A stretch of 23,425 nucleotides of DNA from Pseudomonadota bacterium (GTDB lineage Bacteria; Pseudomonadota; Gammaproteobacteria; UBA11654), in the NCBI GenBank assembly GCA_029979325.1, contig JAPOHS010000010.1:1-23425 (forward strand), written 5' to 3'. The translations under genes and the position numbers were made by a program. The notes under the pieces were generated by a model that saw nothing but the letters and a program-made list of their open reading frames with translations, ran no database searches and was not told the DNA's origin. How positions within the stretch are numbered: position 1 is the stretch's first letter; each line of letters starts with the position of its first letter. Shown in pieces: positions 7,807 through 17,256 of the stretch.

Positions 7807-8255
7807 TCTAACCCTAGGATATAATCCCATTCTTCTTTTGTCATGGGAATAACAGATAAACGATTGCCCTTTTGTAAAAGTCTCATCTCCTCTAAAAAAG
7901 GGTGCTCTCTTAATTCCGATAGTGAAATGTTTCTTTTGGTATGACGAATGTATTTCACATCGAGCATCAACCATCTTGGATTTTCAGGATCACTTTTTGC
8001 ATCAAAATACTTCTCTTTTTTATCAAAAGCTGTGTGATCAGGGTAAGCCTCGCTTGCGATTTCCATCAGCCCCACAATGCCTGGCTCCTTACAATTAGAA
8101 TGATAAAAGAATGCTTTGTCCCCTACTTTCATCTGATCTCTGAAGAAGTTTCTTACCTGATAATTTCTTATCCCATCCCAGTGATCAGTTTTAAAGCCTC
8201 TAAGATCATCGATGCTATATGTTTCAGGTTCAGATTTCATAAGCCAATACTGCAT
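7803..8255 (-). CDS. EVE domain-containing protein (THYN1-like)
   Basis: A 150-residue single-domain protein beginning MQYWLMKSEPETYSIDDL, with WDGIRNYQVRNFFRDQMKVGDKAFFYHSN, GIVGLMEIASEAYPD, and PRWLMLDVKYI then LSELREHPFLEEM. These are the landmarks of the EVE fold, a PUA/YTH relative that binds modified bases in DNA or RNA. Stand-alone EVE proteins of this type are widespread and mostly of unknown role; some are linked to sensing methylated or hydroxymethylated cytosine. Nothing nearby (no methylase or nuclease) suggests a defence setting. It starts 8 bases after the carboxylesterase, with AGGAG before the ATG, and its TGA overlaps the DUF4399 ATG. Confidence 0.93.
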   Translation of the reverse strand: MQYWLMKSEPETYSIDDLRGFKTDHWDGIRNYQVRNFFRDQMKVGDKAFFYHSNCKEPGIVGLMEIASEAYPDHTAFDKKEKYFDAKSDPENPRWLMLDVKYIRHTKRNISLSELREHPFLEEMRLLQKGNRLSVIPMTKEEWDYILGLE

Positions 8256-8263
8256 ATCATCTC

Positions 8264-10126
8264 CTAATAACGTTGTTCTTTCTCATCGTACCAGTATTTT
8301 CTCCATTCCGTTGAAGGATCAAGATCACTGCATTGATTGTTATTGAATTCAGATAAGATGTTTGGGGTTGTGAGATCGTCGAACATTATTGCTGCATCCA
8401 AAATTTCACATTTCCATTTATAGTCTTTTATATTTGTATCTGAGGCCAACATCTGAATCAATTTATCTTCAGTAAGGTACTCTTTTGTCATTCTTATTCC
8501 ACCATCATGAGTGGAGTCAAATATAATAAACTTATTGCCCTGCTCACTAGGGTCCCAAGACTCCCAATCCGCCAAATCTCCATTCCTGCCTCTATCAGGA
8601 TCCCCATTGTAAGCAAATTCTGCCCAATAGCTCATCATTGAATGAGATAAAACCTTGACCTCCTCAAGATTTTTCTTACTGAGAATATATTTCGTAAGTG
8701 CATCCTCATCAAAATTACCCATCACGAATGGAATCTCAAATGCATGTGAAGCGCCAAGCAAGTTTTTTAAGTCGACACCATATTTTTTAGGCTCATCATC
8801 CCAATCGAATCGATAAGCATAGATATTGTCTCTTCCAGAATTTGTCAGGCTCTGAGCGGGTTCATCCACAGCCAAAAATTTCCAAGAATTGCTTCTATGT
8901 TTAGAAACCGAATTCCATAAATCCAGATCTCTGATTCTAGGTATTCTGAGAAATTCCCTTGTCAATCTAGGATTATCGAGGAGAAATAATTTCATTTCAT
9001 CCCTGTTTGTTCCAATCATCAAAGGAATATCACTGCTGAATCCATTCTGTAATGAGCCTAAGATTCCATGCTCACTCAAAACACCGCCATCTGGAAAGGG
9101 TCGCAGCATATCATTGGTGTTTCTTTTGACGATCTGATAAGCAGAATAAATCTCCTGAGTAGAAGCATTCCTCATCAATGCGTCAATATCAGTTTGAGAC
9201 ATGTCTTCTTGTAAAAATTTTGCAGATTCTCTATCAGAAGCCATGCCTTTATCTATCATTAATTGATTGAGAAGCTCTCTTGAAGAATAACTTTTCCATG
9301 GCAAGTTCTGATCGATATATGATTCAGAATGATTTATATCACCCGGTCTGATGCCACCACTCTGAATAATGGCTTTATGAAATAGTCCGCTAACATTCTT
9401 AGCTGACAACAATGCTGCCACATTATAACCCCCTGCTGATTCTCCAAAAATTGTAATATTTGAAGAATCTCCACCAAAGAATTCAATATTTCTTTGGACC
9501 CATTCCAGTGCTTGCATTGTATCCAAGTTCCCATAATTACCTGATCGATCTTCCAGATTTTCTTCATTTGAAGTGACGTCAGGATGTCTAAACCATCCAA
9601 ATGGTCCCAATCGATAATTAATCGTGACGACTATGAGATTCTGACTCCTTGCTAGTTCGCTTGGATCATAGAAATCGGCATTGCCAGAAACATTGCTTCC
9701 GCCATGAATCCATACCATCACAGGAATTCTTTTTGACGGGGAATCAACCAAATCCAAAGGAGCCCAAACATTCAGATATAAGCAATCTTCAGATCCAACG
9801 ACATCACCCCAATTTCTCCTTTTGGTGGTATTGATGAGTGATCCTCTCTGAACACATGTGTTTCCAAATTCGAGTGCCTCATAAATTCCTTCCCATGTTT
9901 CAGGCTCGTTTGCTTTTCTCCATCTGAAACTTGAATCAGGAATGGAACCATACTGGATGCCGAGCCATTGATGTGTTTTTCCGTTATTGGTTCCAATGAT
10001 CAGACCTTCATTTATTGTAAGAAGGGTCTTCCGATCGGGGACAAGATCAGTTTTTGGAATACTGCAAGAGGCGAGATATCCTGCTAGGATGAAAATAGTT
10101 ATTTTTTTAATATGATCTAAAAACAT
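8264..10126 (-). CDS. Type-B carboxylesterase, probable outer-membrane or periplasmic lipoprotein
   Basis: A 620-residue carboxylesterase/lipase of the type-B (esterase/cholinesterase) family, which hydrolyses carboxylic esters. The N-terminus MFLDHIKKITIFILAGYLASC is a lipoprotein signal with lipobox LASC, predicting lipidation at C21. Family motifs follow: EDCLYLNVWAP (113-123), the oxyanion HGG (141-143), the nucleophile elbow FGESAGG with S230, GTNRDE with acid E377, and GASHAFEIPF with H461. The triad is thus complete. It diverges from the Wzi-like gene over a 72-base gap and heads the operon with the EVE and DUF4399 genes. The natural substrate is not apparent; uptake-side hydrolysis of environmental esters is a reasonable inference. 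Confidence 0.92.
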   Translation of the reverse strand: MFLDHIKKITIFILAGYLASCSIPKTDLVPDRKTLLTINEGLIIGTNNGKTHQWLGIQYGSIPDSSFRWRKANEPETWEGIYEALEFGNTCVQRGSLINTTKRRNWGDVVGSEDCLYLNVWAPLDLVDSPSKRIPVMVWIHGGSNVSGNADFYDPSELARSQNLIVVTINYRLGPFGWFRHPDVTSNEENLEDRSGNYGNLDTMQALEWVQRNIEFFGGDSSNITIFGESAGGYNVAALLSAKNVSGLFHKAIIQSGGIRPGDINHSESYIDQNLPWKSYSSRELLNQLMIDKGMASDRESAKFLQEDMSQTDIDALMRNASTQEIYSAYQIVKRNTNDMLRPFPDGGVLSEHGILGSLQNGFSSDIPLMIGTNRDEMKLFLLDNPRLTREFLRIPRIRDLDLWNSVSKHRSNSWKFLAVDEPAQSLTNSGRDNIYAYRFDWDDEPKKYGVDLKNLLGASHAFEIPFVMGNFDEDALTKYILSKKNLEEVKVLSHSMMSYWAEFAYNGDPDRGRNGDLADWESWDPSEQGNKFIIFDSTHDGGIRMTKEYLTEDKLIQMLASDTNIKDYKWKCEILDAAIMFDDLTTPNILSEFNNNQCSDLDPSTEWRKYWYDEKEQRY

Positions 10127-10198
10127 AATTGCGCCGATAATGATATAACATTCGAAGTAATTGCAGAATTTGTTTAGATTTTTTAACGAAAGAGTAGA

Positions 10199-11971
10199 AT
10201 GCCAGAAATGCGAATCAAATTGACTAAAAAATATAGGGCAAAATATCTCATTTTGTTCTTCCTATTGTGCTTGCCCATAAAAGATGTGCTCTCATCTCCG
10301 TGGGTGACACCGGATGACGTGTTGGTAAAGCATGACTTGCAAATTCTTACTGATGCAGGATTGCTAAACATACCCATCAATACATGGCCCATTGCCTGGG
10401 GCGATGTCGCATACAATTTAAAAGTGGATGACCCTAAGGGGTTATCTACAGAAACCCTCTTATCCCTTCAAAGAATCAAGCAAAGATTGATAGATGAACA
10501 AATGGGAGGCATATCTGCAGATGCAGAGATCAAAGTTGCAAAGAATCCAGATCAGATCATGACATTTTTTGATCCCGTTAATGCAAAAAAACTTGCTGGC
10601 TCTTCAGTTTCATATATGTCAAAGAATATGGCCATAAACCTCAAATATGAAAAAACAGGTACTTCTGAATTGCTGGATGAGTCTCATATCTCTCTGGCTA
10701 GAGGAAATTATTCCGTGACACTGGGGTCAAATAAAAATTGGTGGGGCCCAGGATGGATGGGAAGTACTGTTCTGTCTTCAAACTCCAGACCAATCAGAGG
10801 GATATCGATTGAAAGAAACTTTTCAGATCCTTTTGAAAATCGCTTTCTAAAACTTCTTGGCAATTGGGACTTGGCCTTCATTCTTGGCGACATTAAGAAT
10901 CCAAATTTGACACCAGATCGTCGATTTACAGCACTGCGATTAGGAATACGCCCAATAAATAATTTAGAACTTGGATTTTCCAAGTCAGCAGTCATTTGCA
11001 ATAAAGGCAATGATTGCGGGTTAAGTAAAGTTGTTGATGGATTAATTGGATCAGATGATGTTTATGATCTGAATACATTGGATTACCGAGTGTCTGGAAC
11101 TGCCTTTGATATTCCATATGCATCTTATGGTCAAATCTCGGGCTCATCTTTGAGTGATTCGGTTGGGCTCTTTGGATTAGAAACTTGGGGAAGCATTGAA
11201 GGAAGCAATACATTCGAATCTTATCGAGTTTTTACTGAACTCTCCTCCACATCATGTGGAATTTTTGATGGTCAAAGCAAATATGGTTGCGCATATCAAA
11301 ATGAAAATTTTCCATCCGGATACCACAATGATGGAATAAATATAGGATATCCACTTGATGGAGATTCTTTATCGATTTCATTGGGTGGAATACTCGTGCT
11401 AGATGATACCCAGTTGTATAAGTCAACATTGGCAATTGGAAGAATCAATAGAGGTTCCAATACAGGCTATCTTCTTTCTCAAGATTCGACTGATTTCTTG
11501 AATTTCAATTTAGGTTATCAATTTGACTTATATTGGTATGACATCCCACTTGGGAGCTTTGATGTCGGATTGGGTTTTGATGTTTATAAGAACAAAAGAA
11601 CTGGATCATCAGAGAATGATCCAAGACTTTATGTTGCTTGGAGTAATTCACTTGATCTTTCTCAACAAAAAGTAAGAGACTTTTCAGAATATATAGAACT
11701 CATAGAGGTTGGTGAGGAACCGATTCCAATGGAAGAAACAATTGAAGATGAAGTCAGTGAGTTTATGTCATTCAATGACAGTGAGCTTTCTTCGATAATA
11801 TCAATTATTGATCAAACTTCAGTTGAGCGAGGCGATATATCTTTTGCAAATTACACACCACAGTTTAGATCAACCAGTGAAATCATCGATCAGCTCTCTC
11901 AGTCTTCAAATGATATTAGTCTCTCAGATTATCTCGCATCAGTAGACGAAACAATCTCAAAAAGAAACTAA
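10199..11971 (+). CDS. Wzi-like outer-membrane beta-barrel protein with acidic C-terminal tail
   Basis: A 590-residue secreted protein of the capsule-assembly Wzi family. A signal peptide lies in the first 33 residues (hydrophobic YLILFFLLCLPI). The domain before the barrel has WVTPDDVLVKHDLQILTDAGL, a common Wzi-family opening. The hallmark NWWGPGWMGS (180-189), SSNSRPIRGISIER (193-206) and repeated amphipathic strands alternating with turns support an outer-membrane barrel. Residues from about 496 to the end form a low-complexity acidic tail (VGEEPIPMEETIEDEVSEF, then Ser/Ile/Asp-rich) that is not part of the usual barrel. Wzi proteins help attach capsular polysaccharide to the surface, but no capsule genes lie nearby, so the specific role is open. 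ATG 10199 and ATG 10208 are both possible starts. Confidence 0.82.
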   Translation: MPEMRIKLTKKYRAKYLILFFLLCLPIKDVLSSPWVTPDDVLVKHDLQILTDAGLLNIPINTWPIAWGDVAYNLKVDDPKGLSTETLLSLQRIKQRLIDEQMGGISADAEIKVAKNPDQIMTFFDPVNAKKLAGSSVSYMSKNMAINLKYEKTGTSELLDESHISLARGNYSVTLGSNKNWWGPGWMGSTVLSSNSRPIRGISIERNFSDPFENRFLKLLGNWDLAFILGDIKNPNLTPDRRFTALRLGIRPINNLELGFSKSAVICNKGNDCGLSKVVDGLIGSDDVYDLNTLDYRVSGTAFDIPYASYGQISGSSLSDSVGLFGLETWGSIEGSNTFESYRVFTELSSTSCGIFDGQSKYGCAYQNENFPSGYHNDGINIGYPLDGDSLSISLGGILVLDDTQLYKSTLAIGRINRGSNTGYLLSQDSTDFLNFNLGYQFDLYWYDIPLGSFDVGLGFDVYKNKRTGSSENDPRLYVAWSNSLDLSQQKVRDFSEYIELIEVGEEPIPMEETIEDEVSEFMSFNDSELSSIISIIDQTSVERGDISFANYTPQFRSTSEIIDQLSQSSNDISLSDYLASVDETISKRN

Positions 11972-11985
11972 CTCATTGAGTCTCA

Positions 11986-12014
11986 GTCCAAATTTCTTTG
12001 GGAGAATATTGGAC
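11986..12014. terminator. Weak inverted repeats between convergent genes
   Basis: The 47-base gap between the Wzi-like gene and the convergent amidohydrolase gene holds GTCCAA (11986-11991) paired with TTGGAC (12009-12014). A competing smaller hairpin, CCAAA-TTTC-TTTGG, spans 11988-12001. Neither has a T-run, so a bidirectional terminator is only a weak proposal. Confidence 0.25.
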
Positions 12015-12018
12015 CACC

Positions 12019-13278
12019 TTAATTCAATCCAATAACTTCCAAATATCGATCACGAAGTCTTTTTGAGCGAGTCATGCCACTCATTATACTTCCATCTATA
12101 ATCACTATGTCTGCAAAGGTCATGACTTCAAGCGGATCCCCATCCCAAAGAACCAGGTCGGCATTCTTACCGGCTTCGATGCTCCCAATCGAGTCATTCA
12201 ATCCAAATGCATCTGCAATATTGATAGTAAGTGCTTTTATCGCTTCATAATGATCCATTCCATTGGCGACTGCATTGCCAGCACCTTGTCGACTCAAAAA
12301 AGAATTATGAGCATCAGTAATACCAATCAAAACAGTGACGCCTGATTCTGTCAAAATAGACGCTGTATCAATCCTTGCTCCAATTGAGTCAAATGAACTT
12401 GGTATATTGTCCATTGGATCAATAATCACTGGTATGTTTGCTTCAAACAACTGATCCGCAATTCTCCAAGCCTCCTTGGCGCCATGAAAAATGATATTTA
12501 ATTCATATTTTTTTGAGAACTCAATCATTCTCAACATATCACTCGCCCGATTGGTTTTAACAATCAAAGGTTTTCCTTCCTCCATCAGGTCCAAGAGAGC
12601 TCCTAGATCTCTCTCTGAGTATTCTCCTGTATCGAAAAAACCTCCTCTCTGAATCATGCTTCGAGATTTCTTAAATTCTTTCGCTTTTTGAAATGCATCT
12701 TCCAACTCTAAAAAATTTGATGCCCTAGAATCTCGATTACCACCCATTTGCATAACCATTGCAATATCAGTAGCAATCGACTTTGTATCAATTTCACCAT
12801 GTGTTTTGAAAGCCGATCCTAAACCGGAGAATATATCTCCTCTACCTGAAGATGGAAATACAATTGCAGACGTTATACCCGAGGCTCTATTGTAAGGAAT
12901 CAATGTGGAGCTTGGATTATATGCAGATGAAATACTGAATCCTGCTGAGAAATGATCAGTCCGGTCATCCCTTGTTTCAGCCTCCAATTCAATTTCAATT
13001 AAACCCAGATTGGTCACGGGTGCCAATAGTCCTGCAGTAAGGGTTCTTCCGTTCGCTTCAATAACAATTGCGTCAGATACAACCGAATCGATCTTGATAT
13101 TCTGTGAGACCAAAGAAATTATTCCGTTTTGAATCAGAACATCCGTCTGATCAAGCACTCCAATTTCAGTCGATGTTATAACGGTTGCATTTTTAATGAG
13201 AATGTCTTGTGTCTTCGCAAATATTGAAAGAGAGAAGAGTGCAGTGAAACTGATTAAAATAGATCTATAAAGACTCAT
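12019..13278 (-). CDS. Secreted amidohydrolase-like protein with degenerate metal site
   Basis: A 419-residue amidohydrolase-superfamily protein with signal peptide MSLYRSILISFTALFSLSIFA. The N- and C-terminal beta-sandwich parts are clear (DILIKNATVITSTEIGVLD; IGSIEAGKNADLVLWDGDPLEV). In the barrel, however, the place of PGxxDxHxH reads TAGLLAPVTNLG (81-92), so the two ligand histidines become V88 and N90. A third His of its neighbour aligns with Lys in VKTNRASD. IIFHGAKEAW and the Asp in IGITDAH remain. It may therefore be inactive, structural, or a partner subunit. Its ATG overlaps the upstream amidohydrolase stop in ATGA, with AAGGAG 7 bases before it, so the two are translated together, possibly in fixed ratio. 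Confidence 0.85.
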   Translation of the reverse strand: MSLYRSILISFTALFSLSIFAKTQDILIKNATVITSTEIGVLDQTDVLIQNGIISLVSQNIKIDSVVSDAIVIEANGRTLTAGLLAPVTNLGLIEIELEAETRDDRTDHFSAGFSISSAYNPSSTLIPYNRASGITSAIVFPSSGRGDIFSGLGSAFKTHGEIDTKSIATDIAMVMQMGGNRDSRASNFLELEDAFQKAKEFKKSRSMIQRGGFFDTGEYSERDLGALLDLMEEGKPLIVKTNRASDMLRMIEFSKKYELNIIFHGAKEAWRIADQLFEANIPVIIDPMDNIPSSFDSIGARIDTASILTESGVTVLIGITDAHNSFLSRQGAGNAVANGMDHYEAIKALTINIADAFGLNDSIGSIEAGKNADLVLWDGDPLEVMTFADIVIIDGSIMSGMTRSKRLRDRYLEVIGLN

Positions 13279-14690
13279 AATCGATCTCCTTCAGGATCTA
13301 TGATCCCGAGATCAAAATCTGTTCTTTCATATGATGCAGGGTCATCTATATCGAATTTCAAATGCCCATCAATAAAGACTTTTTCTGCCCTTGAATAAAC
13401 GCTGAATGGATCATGAGACCAAATCACTATGTCTGCCATTTTTCCAGGCTCAATCGAACCAACCTGATCATCAATACCCAATGCCTTAGCTGGATTCAAT
13501 GTGATCCATTGAATGGCTCTTTCCTTGGTCAGGCTTAAGCCTGCGTTTTGCCCAGCTGCTAGAGCTTTAGCGGCTTGCTGATTCAGTCGTTGAATATCAA
13601 CCGCAGAATCAGAATGAACGATTGCACAGCCAGTTTCATTTTCAGCTTGATCTACAATGGCTGCATTTTCCCAGACCATGTCAAAAGCTTCATTTTTAAA
13701 ACCCCACCAGTCTGCCCACATAGCAGCACAAACAGAATTTTGCGCCAATATATCAGCAACTTTATAGGCCTCAATCGCATGATGGAAAGTTGTGATCTTG
13801 TAATCAAACTCCTTGGCAACATCCAACATGACGACCATTTCCTCACCTCGATAACAATGCATTTGCACCAAAATATCGCCCTCTAATACTCCAACCAAGG
13901 TTTCCAAACCCAAATCGCGAGATGGGCTATAGGACATTTCTTTTGCTTCATCTGATTTTTCCGCATATTCTTTCAATCGCCTTTGATAGGCTTGCGCTTC
14001 AATCCAAGCATTGCGATATCCTGCAACATTTCCCATTCTGGTCGAAGGTTCTGAGTTCCTGCCTCCATAAACTCTTTTAGGATTTTCACCGCATGCCATT
14101 TTTAATGTGTAAGGTGCATCTGGAAACTTCATCCCTTGAACAGTTCTGCTCCGAACATTCTTGAGTGTGACTCCTCTGCCGCCGATTAAATTCGCAGATC
14201 CCACTAAGACATGAAAAGAAGTGATACCTCCTTTTAAAGCCAGTGTATATTGAGGATCCTGTGTCCAAACAGAATGCTCCGCCCAGACATGAGGTGTGGT
14301 TGGGCTGGTTGCCTCATTACCATCAGAGTTAGATCTCAAACTGGGTGCAGGATATACACCCATGTGAGAATGAATATCAATGATACCAGGTGTTACCCAT
14401 TTTCCTTCGGCATCAATCACGGTTGCATCTGATGAATCCAAATCCTTGCCAACAGCAATAATCTTATTCTGATTTATTAAGATAGAAGCATCCAATATTG
14501 AATCGCCTTGGCCAGTTAAAATATTGGCATTGGTTATGAGAAATTTACCACTCTCCTCTGGCTTATAAGTGGATTCATATGCGTAATTGATTAACTCTTT
14601 CTCATTGACTTGCGATTGAACATCAGGCATTCCAAAAAAGATGACTATAAATGCAATGACCAAAGATAAGAATCTGGAATTTAGCATCAT
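13275..14690 (-). CDS. Secreted metal-dependent amidohydrolase (imidazolonepropionase-like)
   Basis: A 471-residue amidohydrolase with signal peptide MMLNSRFLSLVIAFIVIFFG up to about VQS. Numbering from the ATG at 14690, the metal-binding motif is complete: PGIIDIHSHMG with H107 and H109, QMHCYRG with H278, TFHHAIEAY with H303/H304 and VHSD with D361. The GENPKRVYG segment (201-209) and the C-terminal VGSIEPGKMADIVIWSHDPF are typical of this secreted subgroup. A longer frame reaches 14750, but the strong AGGAGG (14700-14695) four bases before ATG 14690 and the signal peptide fix the start there. Substrate unknown; family members cleave cyclic amides or peptide-like bonds. It is the first gene of a coupled pair with a degenerate paralogue. 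Confidence 0.9.
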   Translation of the reverse strand: MMLNSRFLSLVIAFIVIFFGMPDVQSQVNEKELINYAYESTYKPEESGKFLITNANILTGQGDSILDASILINQNKIIAVGKDLDSSDATVIDAEGKWVTPGIIDIHSHMGVYPAPSLRSNSDGNEATSPTTPHVWAEHSVWTQDPQYTLALKGGITSFHVLVGSANLIGGRGVTLKNVRSRTVQGMKFPDAPYTLKMACGENPKRVYGGRNSEPSTRMGNVAGYRNAWIEAQAYQRRLKEYAEKSDEAKEMSYSPSRDLGLETLVGVLEGDILVQMHCYRGEEMVVMLDVAKEFDYKITTFHHAIEAYKVADILAQNSVCAAMWADWWGFKNEAFDMVWENAAIVDQAENETGCAIVHSDSAVDIQRLNQQAAKALAAGQNAGLSLTKERAIQWITLNPAKALGIDDQVGSIEPGKMADIVIWSHDPFSVYSRAEKVFIDGHLKFDIDDPASYERTDFDLGIIDPEGDRL

Positions 14691-14694
14691 GCTC

Positions 14695-14700
14695 CCTCCT
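14695..14700 (-). promoter_or_regulatory. Strong ribosome binding site deciding the amidohydrolase start
   Basis: A perfect AGGAGG on the minus strand, within AAGGAGGGAGC, lies 4 bases before ATG 14690 and 7 before the adjacent ATG 14687. It rules out the upstream in-frame ATG at 14750 as the main start. Confidence 0.8.
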
Positions 14701-14807
14701 TTATTTTCTAGATTGATAGATGAATATAAATTGAACCAAAAGTCAAACAACCTCGAAGAACTTTTTAAGCTAAAAAAAATAGAAAAATTTTGTTGTAGAA
14801 TATTTTC

Positions 14808-16910
14808 ATGAACTTTTTCTCCAAAAAATTATCAATAACTCTCTGTGTCTTATTTCTGCCAAATGTTCACGCAGAAAATTTCAATGTGAATGAAGATACC
14901 ATCGTTGAATCCAAAAATAATAGTCAAGAGTGGCTGACCCATGGCAGAACTTATGATGAACAACGATTTAGTGAACTCAGTCAAATCACCACTGAAAATA
15001 TTGGTCGTCTTGGCATTGAATGGTTTGCTGATCTTGATAGCAATCGAGGGCATGAAGCAACTCCAATCGTTTCTGATGGAGTGATGTTCACAACTGGTGC
15101 ATGGAGCGTTATCTATGCACATAGTGCCCTATCAGGAGAATTGCTTTGGAAATATGACCCCAAGGTGCCAAAGGAAAAAGCTTATTTCGTGTGCTGCGAT
15201 GTCGTGAATCGTGGTGCAGCAATATGGGAAGGGAAAATATTTTTTGGAACTCTCGATGGAAGGCTTATCGCTCTTGATGCCAAAACAGGGTCACTGTTAT
15301 GGGAAACAATGACAGTGGATGACAGTAAGCCCTATAGCATCACGGGCGCACCAAGGATTATCAAAGACAAGGTCATCATCGGCAATGGAGGTGCAGACTT
15401 TGGAGTCAGAGGTTATGTGAGCGCTTATGACACAAACAATGGTGAAATGGCATGGCGATTCTATACAGTCCCTGGAAATCCAGATAATGGATTTGAAAAT
15501 TCTGCGATGGAAATGGCTTCAAAAACATGGAAAGGCGCCAAATGGTGGGAATTTGGTGGCGGAGGTACAGTTTGGGACTCGATGGCGTATGACCCAGATT
15601 TAGATCTGCTTTACATAGGAACTGGAAATGCTTCGCCATGGAACTACAAAATCAGAAGCCCCGGTGGTGGAGACAACCTTTTTGTATCATCCATTGTTGC
15701 CTTGAAACCAGAGAATGGGGAATACGTTTGGCATTATCAAACAACTCCTGGAGATAATTGGGACTATACGGCAACGCAGCACATCATACTTGCAGATTTA
15801 ACGATCGAAGGTGAGCCAAGAAAGGTTCTGATGCAGGCTCCAAAAAATGGCTTCTTTTATGTCATTGACCGGACCAATGGTGAACTTTTGTCAGCGGAAA
15901 AATATGTCCAAGCAACATGGGCAAGTCATATTGATCTTGAAACCGGGAGGCCTGTTAAAACTGAACTTGGTAATTACGATGATGCAGAAAAACTAATTTT
16001 TCCTGGAGCTCTTGGCGGACACAATTGGATGCCAATGTCATTCAATCCTAAGACAGGTCTGGTCTATATCCCCGCTCAAGAACTCTATATGCCCATGAAG
16101 AAGGATGATGACTATGAATACGATGAAAAAGGATGGAATACTGCGGGTGACCTAACAGTCATGGCGCCTCCGAAAAACCTCCTGCAATTGATGTTATTGG
16201 CAAGAAGCATTAGAGGTAGGCTGAGCGCTTGGGACCCTGTTCAACAAAAAGAAGTTTGGAAACAATACCTAACACTTCCATGGAATGGAGGAACCTTATC
16301 AACCGACGGAAATCTAGTCTTCCAAGGCACATCTGACGGTGAACTGGTTGCCTATGATGCAAAAACTGGTGAAATAAAATGGAGTAATGATTTAAAAAAT
16401 GGAATCGTTGCTGCGCCCATTACATATAGCATTGATGGTAAACAATATGTCACAGTGCTCGTAGGATATGGAGGGGTTTTCGCACTGCAGGCTGGGCTAC
16501 CGCCCAAAAATTCTGGAGGTCCAATCAACGGACGGATTGTTACTTTTGCACTCGATGGCGATCTAAAACTGCCAGAGAGGCCAAGAAATATCGAGATGCC
16601 AAAACCACCTTCACCTATCGAAGATCAAGCCAGCATTGCCAGAGGTGAGGATCTCTATCATTGGGAATGTCATATGTGTCATGGAGCTGGGGCAGTTGGA
16701 GGCGGCGTTTTGGCAGATCTTCGATATATGTCAGAAGAAACACACGAGAAGTTCAATGCGATCACACTCGGTGGTCTATATACCGAAAAAGGTATGGTTG
16801 GATTTGCGAGTCGCTTGAGTGAGCAAGACGCTAAGGATATTCACGCTTATCTCATTCAACGTGCGAATGAGACCTATTTATTTGAAACCGTCAACTCGGC
16901 TTTGAAATAA
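14808..16910 (+). CDS. PQQ-dependent alcohol dehydrogenase with C-terminal cytochrome c domain (quinohaemoprotein, type II)
   Basis: A 700-residue periplasmic dehydrogenase that oxidises alcohols with PQQ and passes electrons to its own haem. The signal peptide ends at NVHA-22. The eight-bladed propeller carries the vicinal disulfide [12 protein letters not shown] (C129-C130), the metal-site segments GADFGVRGY (D197) and TGNASPWN (N274), and the catalytic Asp in [10 protein letters not shown] (D319). The residue two after D319 is T321, not Asp, which favours a calcium rather than a lanthanide enzyme. D197 stands where most relatives have Glu. The C-terminal cytochrome has CHMCH (C621, C624, H625) with M663 as likely axial ligand. 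It diverges from the amidohydrolases, and its last 20 bases overlap the convergent ferredoxin gene. No clear ribosome site precedes the ATG. Confidence 0.95.
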   Translation: MNFFSKKLSITLCVLFLPNVHAENFNVNEDTIVESKNNSQEWLTHGRTYDEQRFSELSQITTENIGRLGIEWFADLDSNRGHEATPIVSDGVMFTTGAWSVIYAHSALSGELLWKYDPKVPKEKAYFVCCDVVNRGAAIWEGKIFFGTLDGRLIALDAKTGSLLWETMTVDDSKPYSITGAPRIIKDKVIIGNGGADFGVRGYVSAYDTNNGEMAWRFYTVPGNPDNGFENSAMEMASKTWKGAKWWEFGGGGTVWDSMAYDPDLDLLYIGTGNASPWNYKIRSPGGGDNLFVSSIVALKPENGEYVWHYQTTPGDNWDYTATQHIILADLTIEGEPRKVLMQAPKNGFFYVIDRTNGELLSAEKYVQATWASHIDLETGRPVKTELGNYDDAEKLIFPGALGGHNWMPMSFNPKTGLVYIPAQELYMPMKKDDDYEYDEKGWNTAGDLTVMAPPKNLLQLMLLARSIRGRLSAWDPVQQKEVWKQYLTLPWNGGTLSTDGNLVFQGTSDGELVAYDAKTGEIKWSNDLKNGIVAAPITYSIDGKQYVTVLVGYGGVFALQAGLPPKNSGGPINGRIVTFALDGDLKLPERPRNIEMPKPPSPIEDQASIARGEDLYHWECHMCHGAGAVGGGVLADLRYMSEETHEKFNAITLGGLYTEKGMVGFASRLSEQDAKDIHAYLIQRANETYLFETVNSALK

Positions 16911-17256
16911 CGTACTCATCAACAACTTTTCCGCCGATTAAATGCTCTTGAATGATTTGCTCAAGCACATCTGGAGTACAATTTTGATACCAAACACCAT
17001 CCGGATAGACAACTGCGATGGGACCGTTCGTACAAACTCTCAGACAGTTCACCTTCGATCGATATATTCCACCCCGATTATCCATCTCTAACTCTGTGAG
17101 TCTGGACTTCAAAAAATCCCAAGATTCAAGCGTTTTCCTCTTGGGTGCACATTTGGGTTCTGTTTGATCGGCACAAAGAAAAATATGTCTATCAATAACA
17201 TCGATACCCAGATCATGTATTTTTTCTTTTATCAGTGAATTAATTGGTGATCTCAA
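16891..17256 (-). CDS. Thioredoxin-like [2Fe-2S] ferredoxin
   Basis: A 121-residue protein matching the thioredoxin-fold [2Fe-2S] ferredoxins. The four expected cysteines are C28 and C36 in [11 protein letters not shown], and C71 and C75 in [10 protein letters not shown]. The run [28 protein letters not shown] is a standard feature of these proteins. They are small cytosolic electron carriers whose partners are mostly unknown. The start is a TTG immediately following the TAA of the aldehyde dehydrogenase gene in the same frame, with no ribosome site visible, so expression probably depends on reinitiation or rare readthrough. There is no other convincing start before C28. The 3' end overlaps the PQQ dehydrogenase gene by 20 bases on the other strand. 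Confidence 0.88.
   Translation of the reverse strand: MRSPINSLIKEKIHDLGIDVIDRHIFLCADQTEPKCAPKRKTLESWDFLKSRLTELEMDNRGGIYRSKVNCLRVCTNGPIAVVYPDGVWYQNCTPDVLEQIIQEHLIGGKVVDEYVISKPS

Noticed and set aside
7807..7974. N-terminal extension of the DUF4399 frame up to 7974
   Set aside because: It lies wholly inside the EVE gene in another frame, has no ribosome site, and would place 56 residues ahead of a good signal peptide; ATG 7806 overlaps the EVE stop as ATGA.
7803..8255. EVE gene as part of a defence island
   Set aside because: No nuclease, methylase, helicase or mobile element is close; neighbours are an esterase and a secreted protein.
13575..13886. 103-codon plus-strand frame
   Set aside because: It is antisense inside the metal-complete amidohydrolase gene and resembles no protein.
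14691..14750. Upstream start of the first amidohydrolase at 14750
   Set aside because: AGGAGG immediately before ATG 14690 and the signal peptide starting there make the extra 20 residues unlikely.
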